64,000 bases of DNA from Aquimarina sp040786285 (GCF_040786285.1 NZ_JBFMKQ010000002.1:186001-250000), one strand, 5' to 3'. Shown: positions 46,901 to 54,445, numbered from the stretch's first letter. Numbers and translations: made by a program. Notes: generated by a model from the sequence alone, not told the origin.

Positions 46901-46994
46901 GGTCAATTTGATTGGGATTATCGCCAATCTTGACCTGCGCATACGAATTAGCTAAAGATAAAAGTAAAATTATTAGGGGTAATTTTATCTTCAT
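40980..46994 (-). CDS. Giant collagen-like secreted protein, 575 uninterrupted Gly-X-Y triplets (GATGQT repeat)
   Basis: A 2004-residue protein. Residues 1-20 are a signal peptide (PLIILLLSLANSYAQ). Residues 21-88 form the Bacteroidetes fibre N-domain (DPSSILELESTDKALVLTR, NGALVYNTDDDCVYQYN). Residues 89-1813 are 575 Gly-X-Y triplets, almost all as the hexapeptide GATGQT. I see two Ala-Thr to Ala-Ile changes and one slip to consecutive GAT triplets, before a final GPTGPT. Residues 1814-2004 form a strand-rich C-terminal domain (PMPDANYIIQLSI, TTTGFKVNIGDS, DDIDLEFMFTVLDF) that may be the trimerisation head. No T9SS sorting domain is visible. It leads an operon of four secreted proteins. Confidence 0.93.
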   Translation of the reverse strand: MKIKLPLIILLLSLANSYAQVKIGDNPNQIDPSSILELESTDKALVLTRVTTAQMNAITPLNGALVYNTDDDCVYQYNNNSWSSLCTGGATGQTGATGQTGATGQTGATGQTGATGQTGATGQTGATGQTGATGQTGATGQTGATGQTGATGQTGATGQTGATGQTGATGQTGATGQTGATGQTGATGQTGATGQTGATGQTGATGQTGATGQTGATGQTGATGQTGATGQTGATGQTGATGQTGATGQTGATGQTGATGQTGATGQTGATGQTGATGQTGATGQTGATGATGQTGATGQTGATGQTGATGQTGATGQTGATGQTGATGQTGATGQTGATGQTGATGQTGATGQTGATGQTGATGQTGATGQTGATGQTGATGQTGATGQTGATGQTGATGQTGATGQTGATGQTGATGQTGATGQTGATGQTGATGQTGATGQTGATGQTGATGQTGATGQTGATGQTGATGQTGATGQTGATGQTGATGQTGATGQTGATGQTGATGQTGATGQTGATGQTGATGQTGATGQTGATGQTGATGQTGATGQTGATGQTGATGQTGATGQTGATGQTGATGQTGATGQTGATGQTGATGQTGATGQTGATGQTGATGQTGATGQTGATGQTGATGQTGATGQTGATGQTGATGQTGATGQTGATGQTGATGQTGATGQTGATGQTGATGQTGATGQTGATGQTGATGQTGATGQTGATGQTGATGQTGATGQTGATGQTGATGQTGATGQTGATGQTGATGQTGATGQTGATGQTGATGQTGATGQTGATGQTGATGQTGATGQTGATGQTGATGQTGATGQTGATGQTGATGQTGATGQTGATGQTGATGQTGATGQTGATGQTGATGQTGATGQTGATGQTGATGQTGATGQTGATGQTGATGQTGATGQTGATGQTGATGQTGATGQTGATGQTGATGQTGATGQTGATGQTGATGQTGATGQTGATGQTGATGQTGATGQTGATGQTGATGQTGATGQTGATGQTGATGQTGATGQTGATGQTGATGQTGATGQTGATGQTGATGQTGATGQTGATGQTGATGQTGATGQTGATGQTGATGQTGATGQTGATGQTGATGQTGATGQTGATGQTGATGQTGATGQTGATGQTGATGQTGATGQTGATGQTGATGQTGATGQTGATGQTGATGQTGATGQTGATGQTGATGQTGATGQTGATGQTGATGQTGATGQTGATGQTGATGQTGATGQTGATGQTGATGQTGATGQTGATGQTGATGQTGATGQTGATGQTGATGQTGATGQTGATGQTGATGQTGATGQTGATGQTGATGQTGATGQTGATGQTGATGQTGATGQTGATGQTGATGQTGATGQTGATGQTGATGQTGATGQTGATGQTGATGQTGATGQTGATGQTGATGQTGATGQTGATGQTGATGQTGATGQTGATGQTGATGQTGATGQTGATGQTGATGQTGATGQTGATGQTGATGQTGATGQTGATGQTGATGQTGATGQTGATGQTGATGQTGATGQTGATGQTGATGQTGATGQTGATGQTGATGQTGATGQTGAIGQTGATGQTGATGQTGATGQTGATGQTGATGQTGATGQTGATGQTGATGQTGATGQTGATGQTGAIGQTGATGQTGATGQTGATGQTGATGQTGATGQTGATGQTGATGQTGATGQTGATGQTGATGQTGATGQTGATGQTGATGQTGATGQTGATGQTGATGQTGATGQTGATGQTGATGQTGATGQTGATGQTGATGQTGATGQTGATGQTGATGQTGATGQTGATGQTGATGQTGATGATGPTGPTYIESVTNTIAGNRIATVNLFDGSTVDIDETITTLSQNDASATGEITYTNEAGTATTAQVVSADTDNEISSGTDGGAFFVSPVKAMGKVAGNGVAVAGKITGATVSRIDEGDYQISFPVGSPMPDANYIIQLSILDCGGDCPGNTGQDYDDPGITYYDQTTTGFKVNIGDSDNGANQKDDIDLEFMFTVLDF
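41556..46730 (-). repeat. 18-bp coding tandem repeat array, about 287 units
   Basis: 5175 bases of 18-base units encoding Gly-Ala-Thr-Gly-Gln-Thr. The amino acids are almost invariant but third codon positions vary widely: all four Gly, several Ala and Thr codons, and both Gln codons. Longer blocks repeat: the stretch at 42281-42364 recurs at 43001-43084 and from 43487, at offsets of 720 and 486 bases, both multiples of 18. The array keeps several other frames open, which explains long shadow ORFs on both strands. Confidence 0.97.
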
Positions 46995-47011
46995 AGTTTA
47001 AGTTTTGGGTG

Positions 47012-47044
47012 CGGTTAAAAAATCTTTACATTATGGTTTAACCG
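47012..47044 (-). promoter_or_regulatory. Inverted repeat in the 5' leader of the giant collagen gene
   Basis: CGGTTAAA and TTTAACCG are separated by 17 bases and lie 18-50 bases upstream of the giant gene start. It could be a regulator site or an mRNA hairpin; the sequence alone does not decide. Confidence 0.35.
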
Positions 47045-47269
47045 TAATTGATTTTATGTTTTAAAAAAAATCTTCATAATTATGAAGATAAATATAAACT
47101 GTTAAAACTTTAAAATCCAATTAACTAAGCAAATATACAATTTTTTCGGTAAAATACAATTATTATCGATAAAACACCAATTTTCTATACGTCAATTTCG
47201 TGTTTTGTTAAAATTTTATTCAGTAGTAATAAAAAAAAATATTTTATTTTTTATTTAATATAAATCTAA

Positions 47270-47277
47270 TACATTTG
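47270..47277 (+). promoter_or_regulatory. Probable -7 element of the tRNA-Gly promoter
   Basis: TACATTTG matches TAnnTTTG exactly and ends 11 bases before the tRNA 5' end. Confidence 0.5.
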
Positions 47278-47288
47278 CCATCGTAAAA

Positions 47289-47361
47289 GCGGGAGTAGCT
47301 CAGTTGGTAGAGCGTCAGCCTTCCAAGCTGAATGTCGCCGGTTCGAACCCGGTCTCCCGCT
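47289..47361 (+). tRNA. tRNA-Gly (anticodon TCC)
   Basis: A complete cloverleaf: acceptor arms GCGGGAG / CTCCCGC with discriminator T, D-arm GCTC-AGTTGGTA-GAGC, anticodon arm CAGCC-TTCCAAG-CTG with anticodon TCC, and T-arm CCGG-TTCGAAC-CCGG. CCA is not encoded. It reads GGA and GGG/GGN Gly codons, and the neighbouring collagen gene alone uses about 580 Gly codons. Confidence 0.95.
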
Positions 47362-47363
47362 CT

Positions 47364-47402
47364 AAAAGGATTCTATTTGAGGTTAAAATAGGATCCTTTT
47401 TC
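47364..47402 (+). terminator. Intrinsic terminator of the tRNA gene
   Basis: Stem AAAGGATTCTATTT / AAATAGGATCCTTT with one G-T pair, followed by a T-rich run, directly after the tRNA. Confidence 0.75.
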
Positions 47403-47588
47403 TTTTTTCGGATTCTTAATACATATATTTCTTTTTTGTTTCTACCGGAGTAAAATATTACTTTGCGGGTATACATGCGTCATTTTTAATACAAATGATT
47501 TGAAGCTAATTTTATAAAATATGAATAGTAGAAGTTTTACTAATATTATTAGATAATTTTAAAGGTACTAAGTAATGCATATAAAGTT

Positions 47589-48509
47589 TTGAAACGATTT
47601 GGTTTTTTGGTTAAGTTTTTAGGAGTAATCCTTTTTTGCTTTTTAATTTATAAAGTTGGTTGGAGAGAAACCATAGACTCCATTAATAAAATTTCTATAA
47701 TCCATTTGTTAGTTGCCATCCTTATTTTTTGGGTAGCTTTCTATTTAAAAAGTGTAAGATGGAGGATTGTTTCTAATTCTTATGATATACCCTTGCAAAA
47801 CTATCAAGCATTTAAAGTTTTTTTTATTGGTCTTTTTCTTGCAAATATTACTCCTGGTAAAATAGGAGATTTTGCAAGATTACTCTATATTAAAGATCAA
47901 TTACCTAACCAAAAGATTGGCTGGTCTAGTCTTATCATGGATCGAATTTTTGATTTAATTTGCCTCGTTTTTTTTAGCTTAATTGCCATTGTTTATTATC
48001 AAGTACATTTTAGCATATTAAGATTACCTGATAATTCCTGGTCTTTGCTATTGTGGATTGGAGTTTTTCTTTTAGGAATTACCCTTTTTTATACTTTACG
48101 AAATAAATTGATTAAAATCATACAACCTTGGTGGAATGCGTTCAATTCTCATAACCTTAGAGGTTATAGTGGTCTGAAAGCTTTAGGTATAACTTGCCTT
48201 AGTATGGTTTTGATTTATGGCGTATTTAATTATGTTGCCTGGGCGATGAATATTTCAATAAATCATTTAGGATTATTTTTAGGGGCATTTATTTTAGGGA
48301 TATTAACATTGCTTCCGATCACCATATTAGGAATAGGTGTTCGTGAAACATCACTAGTTATTATTTTTCAATTGTACGATCTTCCTTCTCAAGATGCAAT
48401 AGCATTATCTTTGATCATCTTTTTACTGCAACTTATTTCTTTACTGCCAGGTGCTGTTTGGTTTTATTTTTCGCCTGTAGAATTAAGTAAGCTTAGAGAG
48501 CTTGAGTAA
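47589..48509 (+). CDS. Lysylphosphatidylglycerol synthase TM region / UPF0104 flippase-like membrane protein
   Basis: A 306-residue integral membrane protein with about eight spans and no soluble domain. Family motifs are KSVRWRIV, FFIGLFLANITPGKIGDFARLLYIKD, IMDRIFDLICLVFFSL and LPITILGIGVRETSLV. The start is TTG at 47589 because no in-frame ATG precedes it. Such proteins sit in many bacterial glycan loci and are thought to move lipid-linked sugars or to be MprF-like flippases. It opens the glycan locus and is convergent with the next gene, 2 bases away. Confidence 0.85.
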   Translation: MKRFGFLVKFLGVILFCFLIYKVGWRETIDSINKISIIHLLVAILIFWVAFYLKSVRWRIVSNSYDIPLQNYQAFKVFFIGLFLANITPGKIGDFARLLYIKDQLPNQKIGWSSLIMDRIFDLICLVFFSLIAIVYYQVHFSILRLPDNSWSLLLWIGVFLLGITLFYTLRNKLIKIIQPWWNAFNSHNLRGYSGLKALGITCLSMVLIYGVFNYVAWAMNISINHLGLFLGAFILGILTLLPITILGIGVRETSLVIIFQLYDLPSQDAIALSLIIFLLQLISLLPGAVWFYFSPVELSKLRELE

Positions 48510-48511
48510 CC

Positions 48512-49612
48512 TTATTTAGATAACCTTTCATTGTCTTGTATGTCCATCCACATTGCAAAAAGTAAGGATTGAAATCCAGATATTGTAAGAAAGATAAAAA
48601 TGATTAAATAATCTGTTGGAGTTTTTGAATCAGGATCTAGAAAGTTGACAATCAATTGATATAAAAAATAAATGTTAACCGTTCCTATTATAAAAGAAAT
48701 CCAATAGAGTACATATAATGGATGAAAACTTCTATATAAATATTTTGTTTGTAAACGTTTAAAAAAGCAACGAATAAGTAAAAACAGAATTGGAAAAGAA
48801 ACTTTGAGAATGTTTAATTTAGATTTTTCACCAACTCCATATATTGGTTTTATTTTTACTTCTCGAATGGTGCAAAAAGCAATATTTAATTTTACTAAAA
48901 GATCATTGGGCATTCCATATCTTTTGTAAATGTCATATAAAGGAACAGAGTTTAGTGCATTATTTGATATTGCGGTATACCCACTTTGGGTATCAGAAAC
49001 TCCCCAGTATCCAGAAGCAATTTTCGTAAGAATACTTAGTATAGAGTTTCCTAAAAATCGAACTCTGGGGATTATAACCCAGGCACTTTTGTGTATCAAT
49101 CGATTACCTTTTACATAGTCAATACCCTCATCTACTACTGGTTTGCATATTGATTCGAGTTCGTTGGGATCCATTTGTCCATCACCAGCCATTACTGCAG
49201 TGCAATCGATATCGTGATCTTTGCACCATTTATAACCAGTGGCAATTGCTGCGCCAACACCTCCGTTTTTAAGATGTTGAATTACGATTATTCGTTCGTT
49301 TTCTGGATCTTTGTTTAAAACTTCTATTGGAGTGAATTTTTGAATTTCATCTATACTCTTTTGTTGTACTTCAATATCTGCTCTATTGTATATATTAGGG
49401 ATAATTTCTTGAGAAATATTAGAAATTAATTTAAGAGAAGATTTGTTTTCTAGTAAATGCTTCATAACTGCCCCAGTAGTGTCATCTTTGGATGCGTCAT
49501 CTACAACAATTATTCGGTCAACAAAATCTGGCATACTGTCTAATACCATTTTTATTTGTTTAGCTTCGTTGTAGCAAGGGACTACTACTGCAATTGTTTT
49601 ATTATTAAGCAT
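48512..49612 (-). CDS. GT2 glycosyltransferase with C-terminal membrane spans (polyprenyl-phosphate sugar synthase-like)
   Basis: The GT-A domain starts TIAVVVPCYNEAKQIKMVLD, with DDASKDDTT and the catalytic AGDGQMDP (DxD-like) motif, and later DTQSGYTAISNNAL. Two C-terminal spans (about 295-320 and 330-355) follow. It fits the DPM1/GtrB-like family that transfers a sugar to undecaprenyl phosphate, which would feed the GT-C enzymes encoded nearby. A 58-residue insert between DDASKDDTT and the conserved GGVGAAIATGYKW is unusual. Twenty-four bases separate it from the upstream gene on the same strand. Confidence 0.85.
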   Translation of the reverse strand: MLNNKTIAVVVPCYNEAKQIKMVLDSMPDFVDRIIVVDDASKDDTTGAVMKHLLENKSSLKLISNISQEIIPNIYNRADIEVQQKSIDEIQKFTPIEVLNKDPENERIIVIQHLKNGGVGAAIATGYKWCKDHDIDCTAVMAGDGQMDPNELESICKPVVDEGIDYVKGNRLIHKSAWVIIPRVRFLGNSILSILTKIASGYWGVSDTQSGYTAISNNALNSVPLYDIYKRYGMPNDLLVKLNIAFCTIREVKIKPIYGVGEKSKLNILKVSFPILFLLIRCFFKRLQTKYLYRSFHPLYVLYWISFIIGTVNIYFLYQLIVNFLDPDSKTPTDYLIIFIFLTISGFQSLLFAMWMDIQDNERLSK

Positions 49613-49636
49613 TATAAATATGTATTTTAAATTGGG

Positions 49637-51604
49637 TTAATTGTTCATGTTATCGGTTGCCCATTTCAGATTGTTTTTGGCAATTTGAAAATTAGAATCT
49701 ATTTTTAACGCTTCCCTACATGCTTGTGCACCTAATTCCCATTGCTTCATTTGATTGTAGGCAGAGCATATGTTGTTATATGCAAGTACATTATTAGGGT
49801 CTTTTTTTAGTAGTTCTTTACAAATTGAAATTACCTTTTTGTATTCTTTCAATTTGTAATATTTTAAACTTAATGCGATATATACATTTGGAGTCGGTTG
49901 CTTTTTTATTTTTTCTTGCAATATTTCAATTTCTTGTTTTAGGGTTGTTGTTTTTTTAGAAATAGAATTTAATAATTGTATTGATTGTGAGTGATTTGGG
50001 CTTTTGATTAAAGCTTTTTTTAAGTAATTTTCTGCTTCTGTATATTTGTTTTGACCGATGAGATATTTTGCATAGAAATACTCTGGATCTGGAGAGGTTA
50101 TATTGAATGCTAAAGCAGAGTTGAAATATTGCTCTGCCTTAGTATGATTTTTTTTACCACCATAAGCAATTCCTAAATTTATATGTATTAAGCAATAGTT
50201 AGGCTCGAGATTATATGCACGATTAAAATATTCTAAGGCGGTATCATAATTTCCTTTTGCCATATGAGTAAGTCCATAATTCATTATACCTCTAGCATTT
50301 TTTGGACTTTTTACAACAACATCCAGCCATAAAGAATCAGGGGAGTCCCATACTTTATTCCGTTGTGTAGTGCCATAGGCATGAGTTGAAATAATAACTA
50401 TGAATAGAGCAACGATTCTAAAAGAATAGTTTTTACTTTTTTCTAGTACATTATATTTTTCCAACAACATCATAATTCCCCATGGTACCGAAATGAAGAG
50501 TCCAACAAAAGGGAAAAACATTCGATGATCATTTGCTATTTGAAACAATGGGTTCAGCGTGGTAGGGAGTAAAGCGATAAAAAACCAAGCGATCCCAAAT
50601 GCTATGGGTCTAAGTTTCTTGTTTAGAGCAGTTTTTATCATGATAAAAACAAGCCCCGAAATTAGTATAAACCCTAATAATATTCTAATGTCATACCAAG
50701 GTTTTATAATAGCTATATCTGGGTCTGCACTTAGATTAATAGGGAGTATGAAGTTGCCTAAGTAATGCATAATTACATAGCATTGAGTGCTAATGTATTC
50801 AAACTTTGTGACAAAATAATTAGTAGAATCGGTGGACTTAGGTGTTAGGTAGTATTGATTAAATAAAAAAAGTGATGCAGCAATAATTCCTGTTGGAACG
50901 ACTTTTTTAAATAATTTTAAAACTTTTTGTTTCGTATCTTTTTTAAATTCTGAAATGAGATCGTATTCTTCAAATAAAAGCACATACACGAAAAGGATTG
51001 GAAAAAACATCACTCCGGTTTGTTTTGTCCATATCCCAATAATCATTGTGAGCAAATATAAATACCATTTTCTACTTGTAGGGTGAATGTACAAAAGCAA
51101 TGATGCAACAATACATAAAGTTGAAAAAGAATCAGATCGAGCACAGATATAATTAATAGTTTCTGCATTAGCGGTATGAAGTGCAAACCAAGCTGTGGCA
51201 AAAAGTGCTGTAATCCCGATGAGCTTATTTTTTGAATCAGATTGCTTGTAAATATGTCTGGATAGTATAAATAACAAAACAATTAAAGTCAAAAACCAAA
51301 AAAAGATATGATAATGGTAATATCTTGGATTTAAACCACCGGCAATTGAGTAATCTATTGCATTTTTAAGAGTTATCATAGGGCGATACGCTCTATTTGC
51401 TGGAAGCGAACTAAACGTATCAGCATTGGTAAAAAACTCAGTCCAATTGCTTAAGCTTCTTATCGATTCATTTTCTGAAATTGTATGGGTATCATCAAAA
51501 AAGAAAGGATTGTCAAAATGGTTGAAATACACAAAAAAGGTAACAACAAGTATTGTTAGTAAAGCCCGGGACTCAAATTTTTTAGAGGTAAAGTTTTTGA
51601 ACAT
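49637..51604 (-). CDS. GT-C membrane glycosyltransferase with C-terminal TPRs (TMTC-like)
   Basis: A 655-residue protein. About 11 membrane spans (residues 15-410) begin with the first-loop acidic motif FFFDDTHTI typical of GT-C/protein O-mannosyltransferase folds, plus NRAYRPMITLKNAID and LHTANAETINYICARSD. A TPR region (about 435-655) ends in AYNNICSAYNQMKQWELGAQ. The same layout is found in TMTC protein O-mannosyltransferases. It would use a polyprenyl-phosphate sugar as donor on the periplasmic side. Its last repeat is nearly identical to that of the protein at 56555. Confidence 0.82.
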   Translation of the reverse strand: MFKNFTSKKFESRALLTILVVTFFVYFNHFDNPFFFDDTHTISENESIRSLSNWTEFFTNADTFSSLPANRAYRPMITLKNAIDYSIAGGLNPRYYHYHIFFWFLTLIVLLFILSRHIYKQSDSKNKLIGITALFATAWFALHTANAETINYICARSDSFSTLCIVASLLLYIHPTSRKWYLYLLTMIIGIWTKQTGVMFFPILFVYVLLFEEYDLISEFKKDTKQKVLKLFKKVVPTGIIAASLFLFNQYYLTPKSTDSTNYFVTKFEYISTQCYVIMHYLGNFILPINLSADPDIAIIKPWYDIRILLGFILISGLVFIMIKTALNKKLRPIAFGIAWFFIALLPTTLNPLFQIANDHRMFFPFVGLFISVPWGIMMLLEKYNVLEKSKNYSFRIVALFIVIISTHAYGTTQRNKVWDSPDSLWLDVVVKSPKNARGIMNYGLTHMAKGNYDTALEYFNRAYNLEPNYCLIHINLGIAYGGKKNHTKAEQYFNSALAFNITSPDPEYFYAKYLIGQNKYTEAENYLKKALIKSPNHSQSIQLLNSISKKTTTLKQEIEILQEKIKKQPTPNVYIALSLKYYKLKEYKKVISICKELLKKDPNNVLAYNNICSAYNQMKQWELGAQACREALKIDSNFQIAKNNLKWATDNMNN

Positions 51605-51944
51605 ATGCTCTTTGAATTTTAGATAGCTTAAGGAAACTATTTCATTCTGTAAACAACAATATCATTTTATCGTATCCTTATTTTATTAAGCTCAATCGGG
51701 ATTAAATATAATAGTTTTATGTTGTTTTCATAATCCTAAGAGTGAGTTTTTTATGTATTATGATGAGAATAAATCTAAGATTATGGTTTTCAATGACACA
51801 AAAAAAATAATAGTTTTGGCGAATTGTTATCTCACATGAATAAACAAAAATGAATTATACTATATTTGAGTATCCTTTTTTTAAAATTGAATATCCTTTT
51901 GATAGATTTTAGTAAAAAGGTATTATAAATTGTAAAATTGTTTA
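51605..51944. other. Intergenic region between divergent glycan genes, with promoter elements
   Basis: No gene. On the plus strand 51811-51818 (TAGTTTTG) and 51861-51868 (TATATTTG) both fit TAnnTTTG; the second lies 77 bases before the start of the next gene. A 17-base element at 51869-51885 recurs at 53479-53495. Confidence 0.5.
51869..51885 (+). repeat. 17-base direct repeat, copy 1
   Basis: AGTATCCTTTTTTTAAA, identical to 53479-53495. It lies upstream of the WbpD-like gene, just after a -7 element. A shorter relative (ATATCCTTTT) follows at about 51891. Confidence 0.6.
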
Positions 51945-52520
51945 ATGAGTTTAAATTTCTTCGTTCATCAGACCGCAGTAATTGATAAAGGTTGCAAAAT
52001 TGGAGATGACACAAAAATATGGCATTTTTCTCATATTATGCCAAACAGTATTATTGGCAAGAGTTGTAATATTGGTCAAAATGTGGTCATCTCACCTGAT
52101 GTGATTTTGGGTAACAATGTAAAAGTTCAAAATAACGTTTCAATTTATACTGGAGTTACTTGCGATGATGATGTTTTTTTGGGACCTTCTTGTGTTTTTA
52201 CCAATGTGGTAAATCCCAGAAGTAGTGTAAACAGGAGAGGAGAGTATGCTAAAACCCATGTAGGAAAGGGAGCAACAATTGGAGCAAATGCAACCATTGT
52301 TTGTGGTCATGATATAGGTTCATATGCTTTTATAGGAGCAGGAGCTGTTGTAACTAAGGATATAAAACCTTATGCTTTGGTAGTGGGCAATCCAGCCAAG
52401 CAAATAGGTTGGATGAGTGAGTACGGCCATAGGTTACATTTTAACTCAGATAATATGGCTATATGTCCAGAAAGCAATGAAGAATATAAATATGATGATG
52501 ATAAAGTTTCTAAAGTATAA
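51945..52520 (+). CDS. WbpD/WlbB-type UDP-amino-sugar N-acetyltransferase (left-handed beta-helix)
   Basis: A 191-residue hexapeptide-repeat protein: HQTAVIDKGCKIGDDTKIWHFSHI, IGKSCNIGQNVVISPDVILGNNVKVQNNVSIY, NVVNPRSSVNRRGEY, THVGKGATIGANATIVCGHDIG, YALVVGNPAKQIGWM. This matches enzymes acetylating UDP-3-amino-2-acetamido-glucuronate (WbpD of Pseudomonas, WlbB of Bordetella) on the way to diacetamido-uronic acids. It is followed after 3 bases by the WbpB-like dehydrogenase, as expected for that pathway. Tight sequence match, but no direct proof of substrate. Confidence 0.85.
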   Translation: MSLNFFVHQTAVIDKGCKIGDDTKIWHFSHIMPNSIIGKSCNIGQNVVISPDVILGNNVKVQNNVSIYTGVTCDDDVFLGPSCVFTNVVNPRSSVNRRGEYAKTHVGKGATIGANATIVCGHDIGSYAFIGAGAVVTKDIKPYALVVGNPAKQIGWMSEYGHRLHFNSDNMAICPESNEEYKYDDDKVSKV

Positions 52521-52523
52521 TAC

Positions 52524-53480
52524 ATGAATAATCAAAACTTCGCAATAATCGGAGTAGGAGGTTATATCGCTCCTAGACATCTTAAAGCAATAAAGGATAC
52601 TAATAATAATTTAATTGCTGCATTAGATAAATTTGATAGTGTAGGTATCATAGATAGTTATTTCCCTGATGCTCATTTTTTTGTTGAGTTTGAAAGATTT
52701 GATAGGCATATAGAAAAACTCAAAAGGCGTAAAAATATACAGTTAGATTATGTAAGCATATGTACGCCAAATTATTTACATGATTCTCATATACGTATGG
52801 CTTTACGAAGAGATGCCAGTGCAATTTGCGAAAAACCTTTGGTTCTTAATCCATGGAACATTGATAATTTAATCGATATTGAACAAGAATCGGCGGGAAA
52901 AGTAAATACTATTTTGCAGTTACGATTACATCCAAGTATTATAGCATTAAAGGAAAAGGTGGAGAACGGACCAAAGGATAAAATATATGATTTTGATCTT
53001 ACGTATTTAACCTCAAGAGGTAATTGGTATCATAATTCATGGAAGGGGGATATATCAAAATCCGGAGGTATTGCTACGAATATAGGTGTCCATTTTTACG
53101 ATATGTTATCTTGGGTTTTTGGAGAACTAAAAGAAAACAAAGTACACCTTCTTATGAATGATAGTGCCTCTGGTTATCTCGAATTTGAAAAAGCCAGAGT
53201 TCGTTGGTTCTTATCTATTGATTATGATAATATACCCGATGAGATAAAAGCACAGGGTAAGAGAACATATAGATCAATCACTATTGATAACGAAGAAATA
53301 GAGTTTAGCACCGGTTTTACAGAATTACACACAAGAAGTTATGAAGGGATTTTGAAAGGTAAAGGTTATGGGTTGATTGACGCTAAACCTTCTATTGAAA
53401 TCGTACACGATATTAGAAATGTAGAAATTACTCCCTTGCAAGGAGATTATCATCCTTTTTTGAAAAACAAAAACATTTAG
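52524..53480 (+). CDS. WbpB/WlbA-type UDP-GlcNAc-uronate 3-dehydrogenase (Gfo/Idh/MocA family)
   Basis: A 318-residue oxidoreductase with the NAD-binding start FAIIGVGGYIAPRHLKAI, then DYVSICTPNYLHDSHIRMALR, ICEKPLVLNPWNID, LQLRLHPSIIALK, and GGIATNIGVHFYDMLSWVFGE. These motifs match WbpB/WlbA. It oxidises C3 of UDP-GlcNAcA so that an aminotransferase can place an amino group, later acetylated by the preceding gene's product. The matching WbpE-type aminotransferase is not in this locus. Confidence 0.85.
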   Translation: MNNQNFAIIGVGGYIAPRHLKAIKDTNNNLIAALDKFDSVGIIDSYFPDAHFFVEFERFDRHIEKLKRRKNIQLDYVSICTPNYLHDSHIRMALRRDASAICEKPLVLNPWNIDNLIDIEQESAGKVNTILQLRLHPSIIALKEKVENGPKDKIYDFDLTYLTSRGNWYHNSWKGDISKSGGIATNIGVHFYDMLSWVFGELKENKVHLLMNDSASGYLEFEKARVRWFLSIDYDNIPDEIKAQGKRTYRSITIDNEEIEFSTGFTELHTRSYEGILKGKGYGLIDAKPSIEIVHDIRNVEITPLQGDYHPFLKNKNI

Positions 53481-53495
53481 TATCCTTTTTTTAAA
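53479..53495 (+). repeat. 17-base direct repeat, copy 2
   Basis: Identical to 51869-51885. It begins at the stop codon of the WbpB-like gene and lies 33 bases before the next glycosyltransferase gene. Confidence 0.6.
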
Positions 53496-53527
53496 CACAA
53501 TCTTATTCGAGATTAAAAAATAAAATC

Positions 53528-54445
53528 ATGAAGCTATCTATAGTTAGTCCAGTTTACAATGCAGAGTATATTATACCTTTGTTAGTTAAGCGGATTGCGA
53601 AAAGTGTAAGTACGATAACTGAAGATTATGAAATTATTTTAGTTGAGGATTATAGTCCTGATAATTCTTGGGCGCGAATTAAGGATATTGCGAAAATAAA
53701 TAATAAGGTTATTGGAGTAAAACTCAGTAGAAATTTTGGGCAACATTATGCTATTACCGCGGGATTGCATAAGGCAAAAGGAGATTGGGTTGTGGTTATG
53801 GATTGTGACTTACAAGATCAACCAGAAGAAATAGAAAAACTTTACAATAAAGCGAAAGAAGGATATGATATAGTTTTGGCAAGAAGGAAGGAACGAAAAG
53901 ATAATTTTTTTAAGAAGATGTTCTCGATCTTTTTTTATAGAATGTTATCTTTTTTTACAGATACAAAACAAGATAGAGCAGTAGCAAATTTTGGGATTTA
54001 TCACAAAAAAGTAATACACTCTGTATTGAAAATGGGAGATGTTATTCGTGTTTTTCCTATTATGATTCAATGGGTAGGGTTTACTAAAACATCTATCAAT
54101 GTCGATCATGCGAAAAGAGAATCAGGTAAGTCTACATATACTTTTGCAAAATTACTTAGACTAGCCATAAATACTTTTTTAACATTTTCTAATAAACCAT
54201 TAATACTTACAATTCGTTTTGGGTTTTTAATTTCTTTTATTTCTTTTTTAGTGGGTTGTTTTTATCTGTATAGATACTTAACTGATGGTATTGAGGTTGT
54301 TGGATATACTAGTCTTATTCTCTCTATTTGGTTTTTAGCTGGAATTATAATATTCTCTATAGGAATTCTTGGCTTGTATGTTGGAAAGATATTTGATACT
54401 GCAAAAAAAAGACCTACATTTATTATTGATGAAATTATCGAATGA
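53528..54445 (+). CDS. GT2 glycosyltransferase, GtrB/ArnC-like, with two C-terminal membrane spans
   Basis: A 305-residue protein with a GT-A domain: KLSIVSPVYNAEYIIPLLVKRI, LVEDYSPDNSWARI, LSRNFGQHYAITAGLHKAKGDWVVVMDCDLQDQPEEI. The C-terminus has two hydrophobic spans (about 225-250 and 260-290). This is the polyprenyl-phosphate glycosyltransferase family that makes undecaprenyl-phosphate sugar donors for membrane GT-C enzymes. The last 4 bases overlap the next gene (ATGA). Confidence 0.9.
   Translation: MKLSIVSPVYNAEYIIPLLVKRIAKSVSTITEDYEIILVEDYSPDNSWARIKDIAKINNKVIGVKLSRNFGQHYAITAGLHKAKGDWVVVMDCDLQDQPEEIEKLYNKAKEGYDIVLARRKERKDNFFKKMFSIFFYRMLSFFTDTKQDRAVANFGIYHKKVIHSVLKMGDVIRVFPIMIQWVGFTKTSINVDHAKRESGKSTYTFAKLLRLAINTFLTFSNKPLILTIRFGFLISFISFLVGCFYLYRYLTDGIEVVGYTSLILSIWFLAGIIIFSIGILGLYVGKIFDTAKKRPTFIIDEIIE

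Larger units (their letters stand above)
46995..47288. other. Intergenic leader region of the collagen operon
   Basis: Very AT-rich, no gene. It must hold the collagen operon promoter on the minus strand and the tRNA promoter on the plus strand. A hairpin-forming repeat near the giant gene is listed separately. Confidence 0.5.

Noticed and set aside
40980..46994. Phage tail fibre in a prophage
   Set aside because: Collagen repeats occur in phage fibres, but no capsid, tail, terminase or integrase gene is nearby, and the gene has a signal peptide and sits among secreted proteins.
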